From positions 1-11,377 of the forward strand of contig CAKTDF010000040.1 of NCBI GenBank assembly GCA_934541115.1: a stretch of DNA of 11,377 nucleotides. The letters run 5' to 3'. Under the pieces are notes generated by a model. The model saw only the letters and a program-made list of their open reading frames with translations, had not been told where the DNA came from and made no database searches. Of the stretch, positions 1-5,901 are shown piece by piece. The stretch comes from an uncultured Eubacteriales bacterium (lineage in GTDB: Bacteria > Bacillota > Clostridia > Oscillospirales > Acutalibacteraceae). A program made the position numbers and the translations under genes. How positions within the stretch are numbered: the stretch's first letter is position 1; each line of letters begins with the position of its first letter.

Positions 1-294
1 TCTTCAATTCGTGTTCTTAATACCGAAACCAAGGAAGAGAAAACACTTTTTGTTGACGGAATCTTTGTGGCGATAGGTCAGGTTCCCGAAAATGAGCCAT
101 TCAAGGAAATTTCGAGCCTTGACGATTACGGATACATTATTTCCGGAGAAGAGTGTGAAAGCGGAACAGACGGAGTTTTCGTTGCGGGAGATTGCCGCAC
201 AAAGCGCGTCCGTCAGATTGCAACCGCCGTTTCCGACGGTGCCGTTGCTGCTGTCAGCGCCTGCAAGTATGTCGATTCGCTTGAATTAAAATGA
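1..294 (+). CDS. trxB: Thioredoxin reductase, C-terminal part (5' end outside window)
   Basis: The frame is open from base 1 and ends at TGA 292-294, giving the last 97 residues of the protein. Near the end it contains GVFVAGDCRTKRVRQIATA followed by SDGAVAA. This matches the FAD-binding C-terminal signature of bacterial NADPH-dependent thioredoxin reductases (GVFAAGD...RQ...A..DG..AA). An upstream AIGQVPEN segment matches the usual IGxxPN turn. The family uses NADPH and FAD to reduce thioredoxin in the cytosol. The redox-active CxxC and the NADPH-binding domain would lie upstream, outside the window, so they cannot be checked. A related flavoprotein such as an AhpF-like reductase cannot be fully excluded. 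The stop codon overlaps the next gene's ATG as ATGA, so the two are translationally coupled. Confidence 0.88.
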   Translation, partial: SSIRVLNTETKEEKTLFVDGIFVAIGQVPENEPFKEISSLDDYGYIISGEECESGTDGVFVAGDCRTKRVRQIATAVSDGAVAAVSACKYVDSLELK

Positions 295-701
295 AAACAG
301 GAAATATAAAGCTATTGGAAGATGTTTTAAACCTGTTTGATTTTGAGAGCGTCTCTGACGGCTGTAATGAATATATTCTTTTAAAATCGTGCGGGGTAAC
401 TGAAATTTACAATCGCGTTGAGGATAAAACATCTTTTGAGGCACTAAACAACCATGTTCATCTTTTAAGCCGTATAAAAAAGAGCCGACTTAGTGAAACA
501 TACGAGCTTTCTGAAAAACTGGGAAAACTGCTTTTATCAGTTTTGCACTCACAATTTCCGGATAAACACTTTGTTGTTTTTATTACGGTCGATTCTGAAG
601 TAACCGTCAGGTTCCACCAAAAATGGAGCGGTGAACCGTGGTATTACATTACTGATGATGAAAATGCGTATGAAGCAAAAGTGTTTTGTTTCGATTGCTA
701 A
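291..701 (+). CDS. Hypothetical protein coupled to trxB
   Basis: This 136-residue protein starts at ATG 291, overlapping the trxB stop codon by four bases, and ends at TAA 699-701 just before a terminator. I do not recognise the family. There is no signal peptide or membrane segment, so it is probably cytosolic. The predicted content is mixed alpha/beta, with a charged helical middle (SRIKKSRLSETYELSEKLGKLL) and a C-terminal half of probable strands (HFVVFITVDSEVTVRF) followed by aromatic residues (GEPWYYI). It ends in CFDC, a closely spaced cysteine pair. Coupling to thioredoxin reductase makes a redox-linked role conceivable, but nothing else in the sequence supports one. Coding status rests on the ATGA overlap and on the terminator immediately after the stop. 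Confidence 0.75.
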   Translation: MKTGNIKLLEDVLNLFDFESVSDGCNEYILLKSCGVTEIYNRVEDKTSFEALNNHVHLLSRIKKSRLSETYELSEKLGKLLLSVLHSQFPDKHFVVFITVDSEVTVRFHQKWSGEPWYYITDDENAYEAKVFCFDC

Positions 702-739
702 AAAACCGCCTGTCCGAATGTTGAGACAGGCGATTTTTT
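701..739 (+). terminator. Intrinsic terminator of trxB operon
   Basis: CGCCTGTC (707-714) pairs perfectly with GACAGGCG (725-732) across a 10-nt loop and is followed by a T run at 734-739. An A run at 701-705 precedes the stem. It closes the trxB-hypothetical transcript. Confidence 0.9.
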
Positions 740-771
740 CTTACGATTTTCTTACAACCTTTCCGCAGTTC

Positions 772-799
772 TTGACTTATTTTGTATTGCCCTTATACT
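772..799 (+). promoter_or_regulatory. Sigma-A type promoter for the membrane-anchored protein gene
   Basis: TTGACT (772-777) and TATACT (794-799) are separated by 16 bp, each one base from the sigma-A consensus hexamer. The predicted leader of about 75 nt runs to the ATG at 882. This 180-bp gap holds otherwise only the preceding terminator. Confidence 0.7.
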
Positions 800-881
800 G
801 TAAATGTAAGGGCGAAAGATTTCGAATTTGTGTTGTTAAACATGATTCAAGAAGCAGACTTATTGAGAAAAGGGGCTTAGT

Positions 882-1493
882 ATGAAGAAAATCGTGTTAA
901 TTTTGACAGCATTATCGGTTATTGTCATTACAATTCTTTTCGGCGTAAAACTCAGCATAAACAGCGCTGTTTCAGAAACCACGGTCAGCTATTCAACCAC
1001 GGTAACTCAATCATCAGTATTTGCATTTGAATTGAACAAAAAATACACCACAAGACAACAGGTGTATGCCGAACTTGAAAGACTTTCTGAAGCGTTTGAA
1101 AGCTTTTGCGATGACCTTGATGACGAAAGTGTTTCCAAAAATTTTGAACGCTATAAGCATTACAAAAGCGTCCTTTCCAATGAACTTTCGGCTCTGCCTG
1201 AGACAAAGACGGACATAGTCCGGGAAAAAGAAAAGCTTCTTTATGAGACGCTGGATAACTGCAGGGATGAGCTTCATTTTGCCAAAGAGAACGCTTCACT
1301 TGCCGGAAAAACAGTTTCCGAAACTTCGTATTCGGCACAAAAAGAAAAGCTCGAAAAGGTGAGCACAGCCGTTTCTGAATATGAGAAGGCGGATATAACT
1401 ATTGATGAAGCACTTTCAAAGTGCGGTGTGATTTACGAAAACAGTGCAGTCAATAGCGAGAAGAATGAAGATGTTTCGGGGGTTTCCGAATAA
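882..1493 (+). CDS. Membrane-anchored, probably coiled-coil protein of unknown function
   Basis: The protein has 203 residues. Its start is fixed by an AAAGGGG ribosome binding site just upstream of ATG 882. Residues 4-26 form one hydrophobic segment (VLILTALSVIVITILFGV) after two lysines, so it is either an uncleaved signal anchor or a signal peptide; no lipobox cysteine is visible. A Ser/Thr-rich linker (about 31-46, SETTVSYSTTVTQSS) follows. A highly charged helical region, about 50-170, is rich in Glu and Lys with heptad-like leucines (YAELERLSEAFESF, DIVREKEKLLYETLDNC), consistent with a coiled coil. The C-terminal tail is acidic and serine-rich. The chain would face outside the membrane. 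I do not recognise a family. The gene appears monocistronic, with no clear terminator before the next promoter. Confidence 0.75.
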   Translation: MKKIVLILTALSVIVITILFGVKLSINSAVSETTVSYSTTVTQSSVFAFELNKKYTTRQQVYAELERLSEAFESFCDDLDDESVSKNFERYKHYKSVLSNELSALPETKTDIVREKEKLLYETLDNCRDELHFAKENASLAGKTVSETSYSAQKEKLEKVSTAVSEYEKADITIDEALSKCGVIYENSAVNSEKNEDVSGVSE

Positions 1494-1515
1494 AACCTGG
1501 TATTTGTCAATTTAC

Positions 1516-1544
1516 TTGACTTTTTCACTTTTTGCTTCTATACT
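1516..1544 (+). promoter_or_regulatory. Promoter for short-chain dehydrogenase
   Basis: TTGACT (1516-1521) and TATACT (1539-1544) are separated by exactly 17 bp. The RBS GAAAGGA (1578-1584) sits 8 bp before ATG 1593. The hexamers are identical to those at 772-799. Confidence 0.8.
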
Positions 1545-1592
1545 TTCATATGTAAACAGACTTTGATTCTGTGACGTGAAAGGAATGATTTT

Positions 1593-2336
1593 ATGCTTAA
1601 AGGAAAAGTTGCCGTTGTAACCGGCGGCACTCGCGGAATCGGTTTTGCCGTTGTCCGCACCTATCTTCAGAATGGCGCAAAAGTTGCCGTTTTCGGCAGC
1701 AGAAAAGAAACTGTTGATAAAGCGCTTGCTGAGCTTAAAAAGGAAAATCCGGACTATGAGGTTATCGGAATGTATCCGAATCTTGCAGATTTTGACTCGC
1801 TGAACAATGCAATCAAAGAAGTTGTCAAAGTGTTCGGAAAGATTGACATCCTCGTTAATAACGCAGGCATTTCCGCAAGAGAGCCGCTTGCTCAGTATGC
1901 ACCGGAAGACTTTAAAAAGATCATGGATCTCAACGTAACCGCTGTTTTCAACGGCTGCAAGGCTGTTGAGCCGTTTATGCGTGAAGCAGGCGGCGGCTGT
2001 ATAATCAATACGAGCTCAATGGTCAGTCTTTACGGTCAGCCCAGCGGCGTAGGTTATCCTACGAGCAAATTTGCCGTCAACGGACTCACTCGCAGTCTTG
2101 CACGTGAGCTTGGACGTGCCGGAATCCGTGTTAATGCTGTTGCGCCCGGCGTTACACGCACCGATATGGTTGCTGCTTTGCCGCCTGAAATGGTTGCGCG
2201 TGTTGCAGCACCGATTCCTCTTGGACGTATCGGCGAGCCGGAAGAAGTTGCAAATGTTTTCCTTTTCCTTGCAAGCGATATGGCAAGCTACGTCACCGGA
2301 GATGTTATCTCGGTTGACGGTGCGGCACAAACCTAA
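1593..2336 (+). CDS. Short-chain dehydrogenase/reductase, BaiA/FabG-like
   Basis: This is a 247-residue classical SDR, the usual length for the family. It shows the Rossmann motif TGGTRGIG (residues 10-17), NNAG (89-92), catalytic Asn114, Ser142, Tyr155 and Lys159 (YPTSK), the PG motif (185-186), and a C-terminal SVDGA strand. Such enzymes catalyse NAD(P)(H)-dependent interconversion of alcohols and ketones in the cytosol. Several stretches (TGGTRGIGFA, NVTAVFNG, SGVGYPTSK, EPEEVANVFLFLASD) closely recall, from memory, the bile-acid 3-alpha-hydroxysteroid dehydrogenase BaiA of bile-acid 7-dehydroxylating clostridia. They also fit FabG-type ketoacyl-ACP reductases. The loop after the second strand reads FGSRKE; the basic residues at 37-38 favour NADP(H). 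No bai or fatty-acid genes are adjacent and the gene has its own promoter and terminator, so the substrate is undetermined. Family assignment is secure; a steroid substrate is only a possibility. Confidence 0.93.
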   Translation: MLKGKVAVVTGGTRGIGFAVVRTYLQNGAKVAVFGSRKETVDKALAELKKENPDYEVIGMYPNLADFDSLNNAIKEVVKVFGKIDILVNNAGISAREPLAQYAPEDFKKIMDLNVTAVFNGCKAVEPFMREAGGGCIINTSSMVSLYGQPSGVGYPTSKFAVNGLTRSLARELGRAGIRVNAVAPGVTRTDMVAALPPEMVARVAAPIPLGRIGEPEEVANVFLFLASDMASYVTGDVISVDGAAQT

Positions 2337-2346
2337 ACTGAGAAAA

Positions 2347-2388
2347 CCGTTCAAAAAGGATTTTGTCTCCTTTTTGAACGGCTTTTTT
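2347..2388 (+). terminator. Strong, bidirectional terminator between convergent genes
   Basis: A perfect 14-bp stem (2347-2360 with 2368-2381, CCGTTCAAAAAGGA on the left arm) has a 7-nt loop and is followed by T2383-2388. It ends the dehydrogenase transcript. On the minus strand the same hairpin follows the monooxygenase pseudogene, whose stop codon (2387-2389) overlaps it, with a shorter T run from 2346-2343. Confidence 0.93.
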
Positions 2389-2738
2389 ATTTGCGAATTA
2401 AGCTTTTATCCCTTTCGGGTATTGTTTCGTCTGAAATATATCTTTCAATTCTCATATGCAGATCATATTTTTCACGCAGAGAGGCGATCGATTGCATCAT
2501 TTTTGATGCATGGTGGTGCAGGTCAATAGCCTCTTGATTCTCCCATGAATCTATGAGAAGAACGCATTCGTTGTCATTCATAGGAAAAAAGTATTCATAG
2601 CGGAGACAGCCTTTTTCGTTCCTTATTGCATCGTTCGTTCCGCTATTTTCCATCTCTTCGGCAAAGCGCCTTGCACTTCCGTTTTTGCCGTAGTAATAAA
2701 GATTTACAGTTAAGCTGAGGAGAGTCGAACCCAATGCG

Positions 2739-2846
2739 CCTGATGGATTTGTTTTTCGGCACATTGCGGCTCTTTTTGTCTCACAATACGAAAGTATTGC
2801 CTCGCCAAAGAAGAACCACACTGCACCAAAAAACAAATCCTTCAGG
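2739..2846. repeat. Internal hairpin arm 1 of the MITE-like element
   Basis: The segment starting at 2739 (CCTGATGGATTTGTTTTTCGG) is matched by the complement of the segment ending at 2846 in 19 of 21 positions. The arm closes at its tip with CAATAC (2784-2789), loop GAAA, and GTATTG (2794-2799). The part between base and tip pairs only partially. Confidence 0.75.
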
Positions 2847-2852
2847 TGTGAA

Positions 2853-2964
2853 GCAGTTTTTTAAGAGCAAATTTTTGCCGAGACAAGGCAAAAAGGTGAG
2901 TAATGCTGACGCATTGCGAGGCTTTTTAACGCAGTATCGGTGAAAATTTGCCTTAAAAAACCGC
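2853..2964. repeat. Internal hairpin arm 2 of the MITE-like element
   Basis: The segment at 2853-2875 (GCAGTTTTTTAAG then AGCAAATTTT) pairs with 2943-2964 with one mismatch and one bulged base. The tip is AATGC (2902-2906), TGAC, GCATT (2911-2915). A competing perfect 8-bp hairpin, TTTTTGCC (2872-2879) with GGCAAAAA (2887-2894), lies inside. The last three bases also take part in the terminal inverted repeat. Confidence 0.72.
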
Positions 2965-2992
2965 ATTGAGTTCAACTCTCCTCAGCTTATGC

Positions 2993-4210
2993 TCATAAGC
3001 TCTCTCCCAGAATACAGCCAATAATTCTTTCTGTTGAATGCCCGTCACAGGCAGACATAAATTTTTCTTTGAATGCGCGAATCTTTGATTTGTCAAAATT
3101 TTTTTCAAGTCCTTTTATGCTTGAAATCAGTTCTGCGGTTGAGTTCACAACGTCACCCGGAGTAAACTGGGCATAATCGTAGAAAAATCCACGCCAATCA
3201 ATGTATTCGTCTTTGTCCGGTGCAAAAAAAATCATAGGTTTTTCAAAGAGCGAGAACTCAAAAATCAATGAAGAATAATCTGAAACACAGATATCGCTGA
3301 CGCAGAGAAGTGTATCGATGTCAAGCGACTTTGTAACGTCAAAGGCAAAGCTCGTGCACTCTGCGGGGATTTTCGGCGGCTTTTTTACGTGCGGATGGTG
3401 TTTGATTAAAAGAATGTATTCGTCCGCGAGTGCACTTGCAGCTTTGGCATAGTCGAGAAAATTTGGCGAGATTGCGTCCGCTGTGTGTCCACGAAATGTC
3501 GGAGCATACAGAATTACTTTTTTATTTTGTGCCTGCGGAACGGTTTTGACGAGCATATCTCTTGCGTTATTTATAAAACCGCTGTCAAAAAAAACATCGG
3601 TCCTGCTGACGCCAAGCGGTTTAACAACACCCGAGGCATGAGTATAGCCCATTGCCTGTTCATAAGCCCAACAAATGCTTTCACTGCTGACAAAAACATT
3701 TGTGTAGCCGGAATAGAACGGATGCTTTTTCATGTATTCTTCAGATGCGCCAAAAAGACCGTGCGCACATGAAAGACCGAATTTTTTAAAAGCTCCACAG
3801 CCATGCCAAACCTGGCTGAAAACCGTTTGAGGTCGCAGTTTAATACCGCTGAGAAGCTCCGTGCCCTCGGTGATAAAGACATATTTTGCCGTTGCCAGAC
3901 TCAAAATGAGTGCTTTGAGTCTCTTGCGCTGTTCATGCTTGACAGCACCGCCTTCGGCAAGGAGACAATGAATTTCGGTATTAAATCCTTTTGCCTCAAA
4001 AGAACTGTATATCAACTGCAAATTGTTTGATAGTTTTTGCTGAGTTACCTCGATAAAAACAGCTTTGTTCTTTTCGATCGGAAGTTTTGAACGCCTTTTA
4101 AAAAGGAACGGCAGAAACTTAAAAACAAAAAAGAGCCTGAAATGCTTTACAAAAAAGAGATACACCTTGTAAATAAATGTTTTCTGAAGCAAGGCTTTAA
4201 TCTTTTTCAA
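2993..4210 (-). CDS. CDP-glycerol glycerophosphotransferase-like protein (TagF/TagB family), paralogue 1
   Basis: This 405-residue protein has the family landmarks in order: QVWHGCGAFKKFG (133-145), PLGVSRTD (198-205), ILYAPTFRG (233-241), IKHHPHV (269-275) and SDICVSDYSSLIFEFSLFEKP (305-325). The histidines of WHG and HHP and the SDYSS segment belong to the conserved nucleotide- and phosphate-binding core. The family transfers glycerol-phosphate (or ribitol-phosphate) from its CDP-activated form onto a membrane-linked acceptor, as in teichoic-acid synthesis; donor and acceptor here are unproven. A basic, hydrophobic N terminus (FIYKVYLFFVKHFRLFFVF) suggests membrane association. The start is TTG at 4210-4208, chosen because AGGAG lies 8 bp upstream and the resulting MKKIKALLQKTFIY aligns with MARIKSFLRKTFIY of the upstream paralogue. 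That paralogue ends 33 bp upstream, so they share an operon. The TGA at 2995-2993 overlaps the monooxygenase ATG. Confidence 0.9.
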   Translation of the reverse strand: MKKIKALLQKTFIYKVYLFFVKHFRLFFVFKFLPFLFKRRSKLPIEKNKAVFIEVTQQKLSNNLQLIYSSFEAKGFNTEIHCLLAEGGAVKHEQRKRLKALILSLATAKYVFITEGTELLSGIKLRPQTVFSQVWHGCGAFKKFGLSCAHGLFGASEEYMKKHPFYSGYTNVFVSSESICWAYEQAMGYTHASGVVKPLGVSRTDVFFDSGFINNARDMLVKTVPQAQNKKVILYAPTFRGHTADAISPNFLDYAKAASALADEYILLIKHHPHVKKPPKIPAECTSFAFDVTKSLDIDTLLCVSDICVSDYSSLIFEFSLFEKPMIFFAPDKDEYIDWRGFFYDYAQFTPGDVVNSTAELISSIKGLEKNFDKSKIRAFKEKFMSACDGHSTERIIGCILGESL

Positions 4211-4216
4211 GTCAGG

Positions 4217-4238
4217 CTCTCCTTTCGGTCGAAGACCG
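4217..4238 (-). promoter_or_regulatory. RBS deciding a TTG start, next to a small hairpin
   Basis: On the minus strand AGGAGAG (4223-4217) lies 8 bp before the TTG at 4210. Immediately upstream, CGGTC and GACCG (4226-4230 and 4234-4238) form a 5-bp hairpin with a 3-nt loop. This small stem in the 33-bp gap could tune the ratio of the two paralogues, which is a guess. Confidence 0.6.
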
Positions 4239-4243
4239 ATTAA

Positions 4244-5707
4244 TTATTCTTTAGTTTGGGTTTGATCTGTTGCGGGTTCCGCGGTGCCGCTGTTTTCGTT
4301 TGAAGTCAGCTCCGAATCGGATTCTTTGCTTTCGTTTTCGCCGTCTGCGTTTGCAGGTGCGGCAGGTTTCTTTTCCTTATAATCTTTTGAGTGGGGAACA
4401 AGGTGATACGGTGCCTTTTCAAGGGGAGACTCACGTTTGTGCTTTTCAAGCGCATCGCCAAAAGTTACACCCATAATACGTTCTGTTGCATGACCGTCGC
4501 AGGCAGACATGAATTTTTCTCTGAATGCATGGACACGCTCTTTGTCAAACAGCTCGTCAATGTTTTTAATGTACTCGATGACTTCGGTCGTGTTCTTGAC
4601 GATCGGACCCGGAGCCAGCTCAAAATAATCGTAATAAAAACCGCGCCAGTCAAAGAACTTGTCAAGGTCGTTGGCAAGAAAAATCATGGGCTTTTCAAAA
4701 AGAGAGTATTCAAAAACAAGAGAGGAATAGTCAGAAATACATATATCGCTGACGCAAAGAAGATCCTCAATCGTCATATCGTTCGTCATATCGCGGGCAA
4801 AATCGCGGAGATCGGCGCGGATTTTGGGGCGTTTTCTGACAAGCGGATGGTGTTTCATAAGAAGAACATATTCATCGCCCAAAACGTACTTCATAAACTC
4901 GGGGTTAAGAACGCGGGGAGTGGTTGCTTTTGCAACCCTGCCGCGGAATGTCGGGGCATAAAGAATGACTTTTTTGCCCCTTGCTTCCGGCATAAGTTCA
5001 TAAAGCGTGTTATATGCATTATCAATGACTTCACGGTCATAGAAAATATCGGTTCTGCTGCTGCCGAGAGCTTTGACAACGCCGCTTTCATGGCTGTAAT
5101 TCATGGCTTCTTCATATGCCCAGATAACCTCAGGACTGCTGACCGTTACATTGGTATAGCCGCGGTTAAACGGGTACTTGTCCATCTCTTCTCTGGTGGC
5201 GCCGAATATAGCGTCGGCAGTGCTGTATCCGAATTTCTTGAAAGCGCCGCAGCCGTGCCAAAGCTGGGTAATGACGGTTTCCGGACGAAACTCAACGTGT
5301 GAGGTAACATTTGTCGCTTCGTCAAAGAAAACATACTTTGCAGTTGCAATGTCTGCGAGCATGGCTTTGCAGTTTTCCCTGTATTTTTTGCGGCTTACAT
5401 AAGTGTTGCGCAAAAAGTGACAGTGAATATCAAAATCATAGTTGGTATAAAGTGTATCATACATCAGCTTAAAGCTGTTGGTCAGCGTTGGTAGTCGTAT
5501 TTCAATGAATACAACCTTATTCTCATCAACTGGAGCTTTTGCAGCTTTTCTGTATGTGCGAGGGTAGAGAATTTTGAAAATGTAGTATTTATAGAGGGGA
5601 TTGGTCTTTTTGCGAATAAATGCCTTGAGCTTTTTCTTTTGCTTGACAAGAAAAACATATATCGTATAAATAAATGTTTTCCTTAAGAAGCTTTTGATCC
5701 TTGCCAT
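4244..5707 (-). CDS. CDP-glycerol glycerophosphotransferase-like protein (TagF/TagB family), paralogue 2, with disordered tail
   Basis: This 487-residue protein has QLWHGCGAFKKFG (148-160), ALGSSRTD (213-220), ILYAPTFRG (248-256), MKHHPLV (284-290), SDICISDYSSLVFEYSLFEKP (320-340) and RGFYYDY (355-361), the same core as the downstream gene. It is the first gene of the operon, starting at ATG 5707; the only purine-rich RBS candidate (AAAGG) is a long 14 bp upstream. The N terminus is basic and aromatic (TFIYTIYVFLVKQKKKLKAFIRKK), which fits peripheral binding to the inner face of the membrane. Unlike the paralogue, it carries about 65 extra C-terminal residues (421-487), first basic (EKHKRESPLEK, KDYKEKK) and then acidic, Ser/Thr- and Ala-rich, probably disordered. 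The likely role is polymerising or priming a glycerol-phosphate chain. Which paralogue primes and which extends cannot be told from sequence. Confidence 0.92.
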   Translation of the reverse strand: MARIKSFLRKTFIYTIYVFLVKQKKKLKAFIRKKTNPLYKYYIFKILYPRTYRKAAKAPVDENKVVFIEIRLPTLTNSFKLMYDTLYTNYDFDIHCHFLRNTYVSRKKYRENCKAMLADIATAKYVFFDEATNVTSHVEFRPETVITQLWHGCGAFKKFGYSTADAIFGATREEMDKYPFNRGYTNVTVSSPEVIWAYEEAMNYSHESGVVKALGSSRTDIFYDREVIDNAYNTLYELMPEARGKKVILYAPTFRGRVAKATTPRVLNPEFMKYVLGDEYVLLMKHHPLVRKRPKIRADLRDFARDMTNDMTIEDLLCVSDICISDYSSLVFEYSLFEKPMIFLANDLDKFFDWRGFYYDYFELAPGPIVKNTTEVIEYIKNIDELFDKERVHAFREKFMSACDGHATERIMGVTFGDALEKHKRESPLEKAPYHLVPHSKDYKEKKPAAPANADGENESKESDSELTSNENSGTAEPATDQTQTKE

Positions 5708-5758
5708 ACTGAAAACAACAACCTTTCATACATTTATAGCGAATACAGTAACATGATA

Positions 5759-5786
5759 ATTTTATACATATTTGTGGTTTTGTCAA
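5759..5786 (-). promoter_or_regulatory. Promoter of the glycerophosphotransferase operon
   Basis: On the minus strand a perfect TTGACA (5786-5781) is followed after 16 bp by TAAAAT (5764-5759). It lies about 50 bp upstream of ATG 5707 and faces away from the phosphodiesterase promoter; the -35 boxes are about 50 bp apart. Confidence 0.72.
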
Positions 5787-5835
5787 GTCTTGGAAAGCCT
5801 TTTGGAAAAATATGTATTTTATAAAAGTAAATTCC

Positions 5836-5864
5836 TTGATTTTTATCGTTTCGGGTGATATACT
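5836..5864 (+). promoter_or_regulatory. Promoter of the glycerophosphodiesterase gene
   Basis: TTGATT (5836-5841) and TATACT (5859-5864) have 17-bp spacing. The leader is short and contains AAAAGGAG (5885-5892), 9 bp before ATG 5902. The promoter overlaps the upstream extension of the reading frame, which supports the later start. Confidence 0.75.
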
Positions 5865-5901
5865 TATCAAGTTATTTGAGCAGCAAAAGGAGATTATAAA
5901 G

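Larger units (their letters stand above)
2711..2989. mobile_element. MITE-like non-coding element with 28-bp inverted repeats and TA flanks
   Basis: The left end 2711-2738 and right end 2962-2989 are inverted copies over 28 bp with only two mismatches; the outermost bases are TAAGCTGAGGAGAGT and its complement. The element proper is best read as 2713-2987 (275 bp, AGCTGAGG...CCTCAGCT), with TA on both sides (2711-2712 and 2988-2989) as the duplicated target. TA targeting is typical of IS630/Tc1-mariner-related elements, so a transposase of that kind acting in trans is inferred; none is encoded here. The interior contains two long imperfect hairpins (2739-2846 and 2853-2964). Short frames cross it on both strands but look like no protein. 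The insertion splits the monooxygenase gene, and excising it with one TA restores that frame exactly. Confidence 0.85.
2387..2996 (-). pseudogene. ABM-domain (YgiN-like) monooxygenase gene split by a MITE-like element at codon 3
   Basis: The intact body (2387-2710) encodes TVNLYYYGKNGSARRFAEEM...YEYFFPMND...VLLIDSWENQEAIDLHHHA...MRIERYI, typical of antibiotic-biosynthesis-monooxygenase/putative quinol monooxygenase proteins. The family is small dimeric ferredoxin-like folds that oxidise quinols or aromatics without a cofactor; the substrate here is unknown. The body lacks its own start. The original start lies across the inserted element, at ATG 2996-2994, then AGC (2993-2991). Removing the element and one TA yields ATG AGC ATA ACT GTA, giving MSITVNLYYYG and a 110-residue protein of normal family size. 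The ATG overlaps the upstream gene's TGA as ATGA, preceded by GGGAG. Translation from that ATG now meets TGA after four codons (M-S-I-S-stop). The frame continues open from the body into the element back to a TTG at 2836 and an ATG at 2764, neither with a convincing RBS, so residual expression is possible but unsupported. Confidence 0.85.

Noticed and set aside
2734..2943. Short frame inside the MITE-like element, with GAGGAG upstream from the terminal repeat
   Set aside because: The GAGGAG belongs to the inverted repeat, and the mirrored frame on the other strand (2781-2975) has the same feature. Neither product resembles a protein; the hairpin structure explains the sequence better.
4391..5302. 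303-codon open frame on the plus strand opposite paralogue 2
   Set aside because: It is wholly antisense to a well-supported glycerophosphotransferase gene, has no promoter or RBS of its own and no recognisable motif; it is a shadow of codon bias.
5812..5901. Longer start for the phosphodiesterase
   Set aside because: The extension runs through the -35/-10 promoter elements and lacks an RBS; AAAAGGAG before ATG 5902 and the domain start at residue 1 favour the shorter form.
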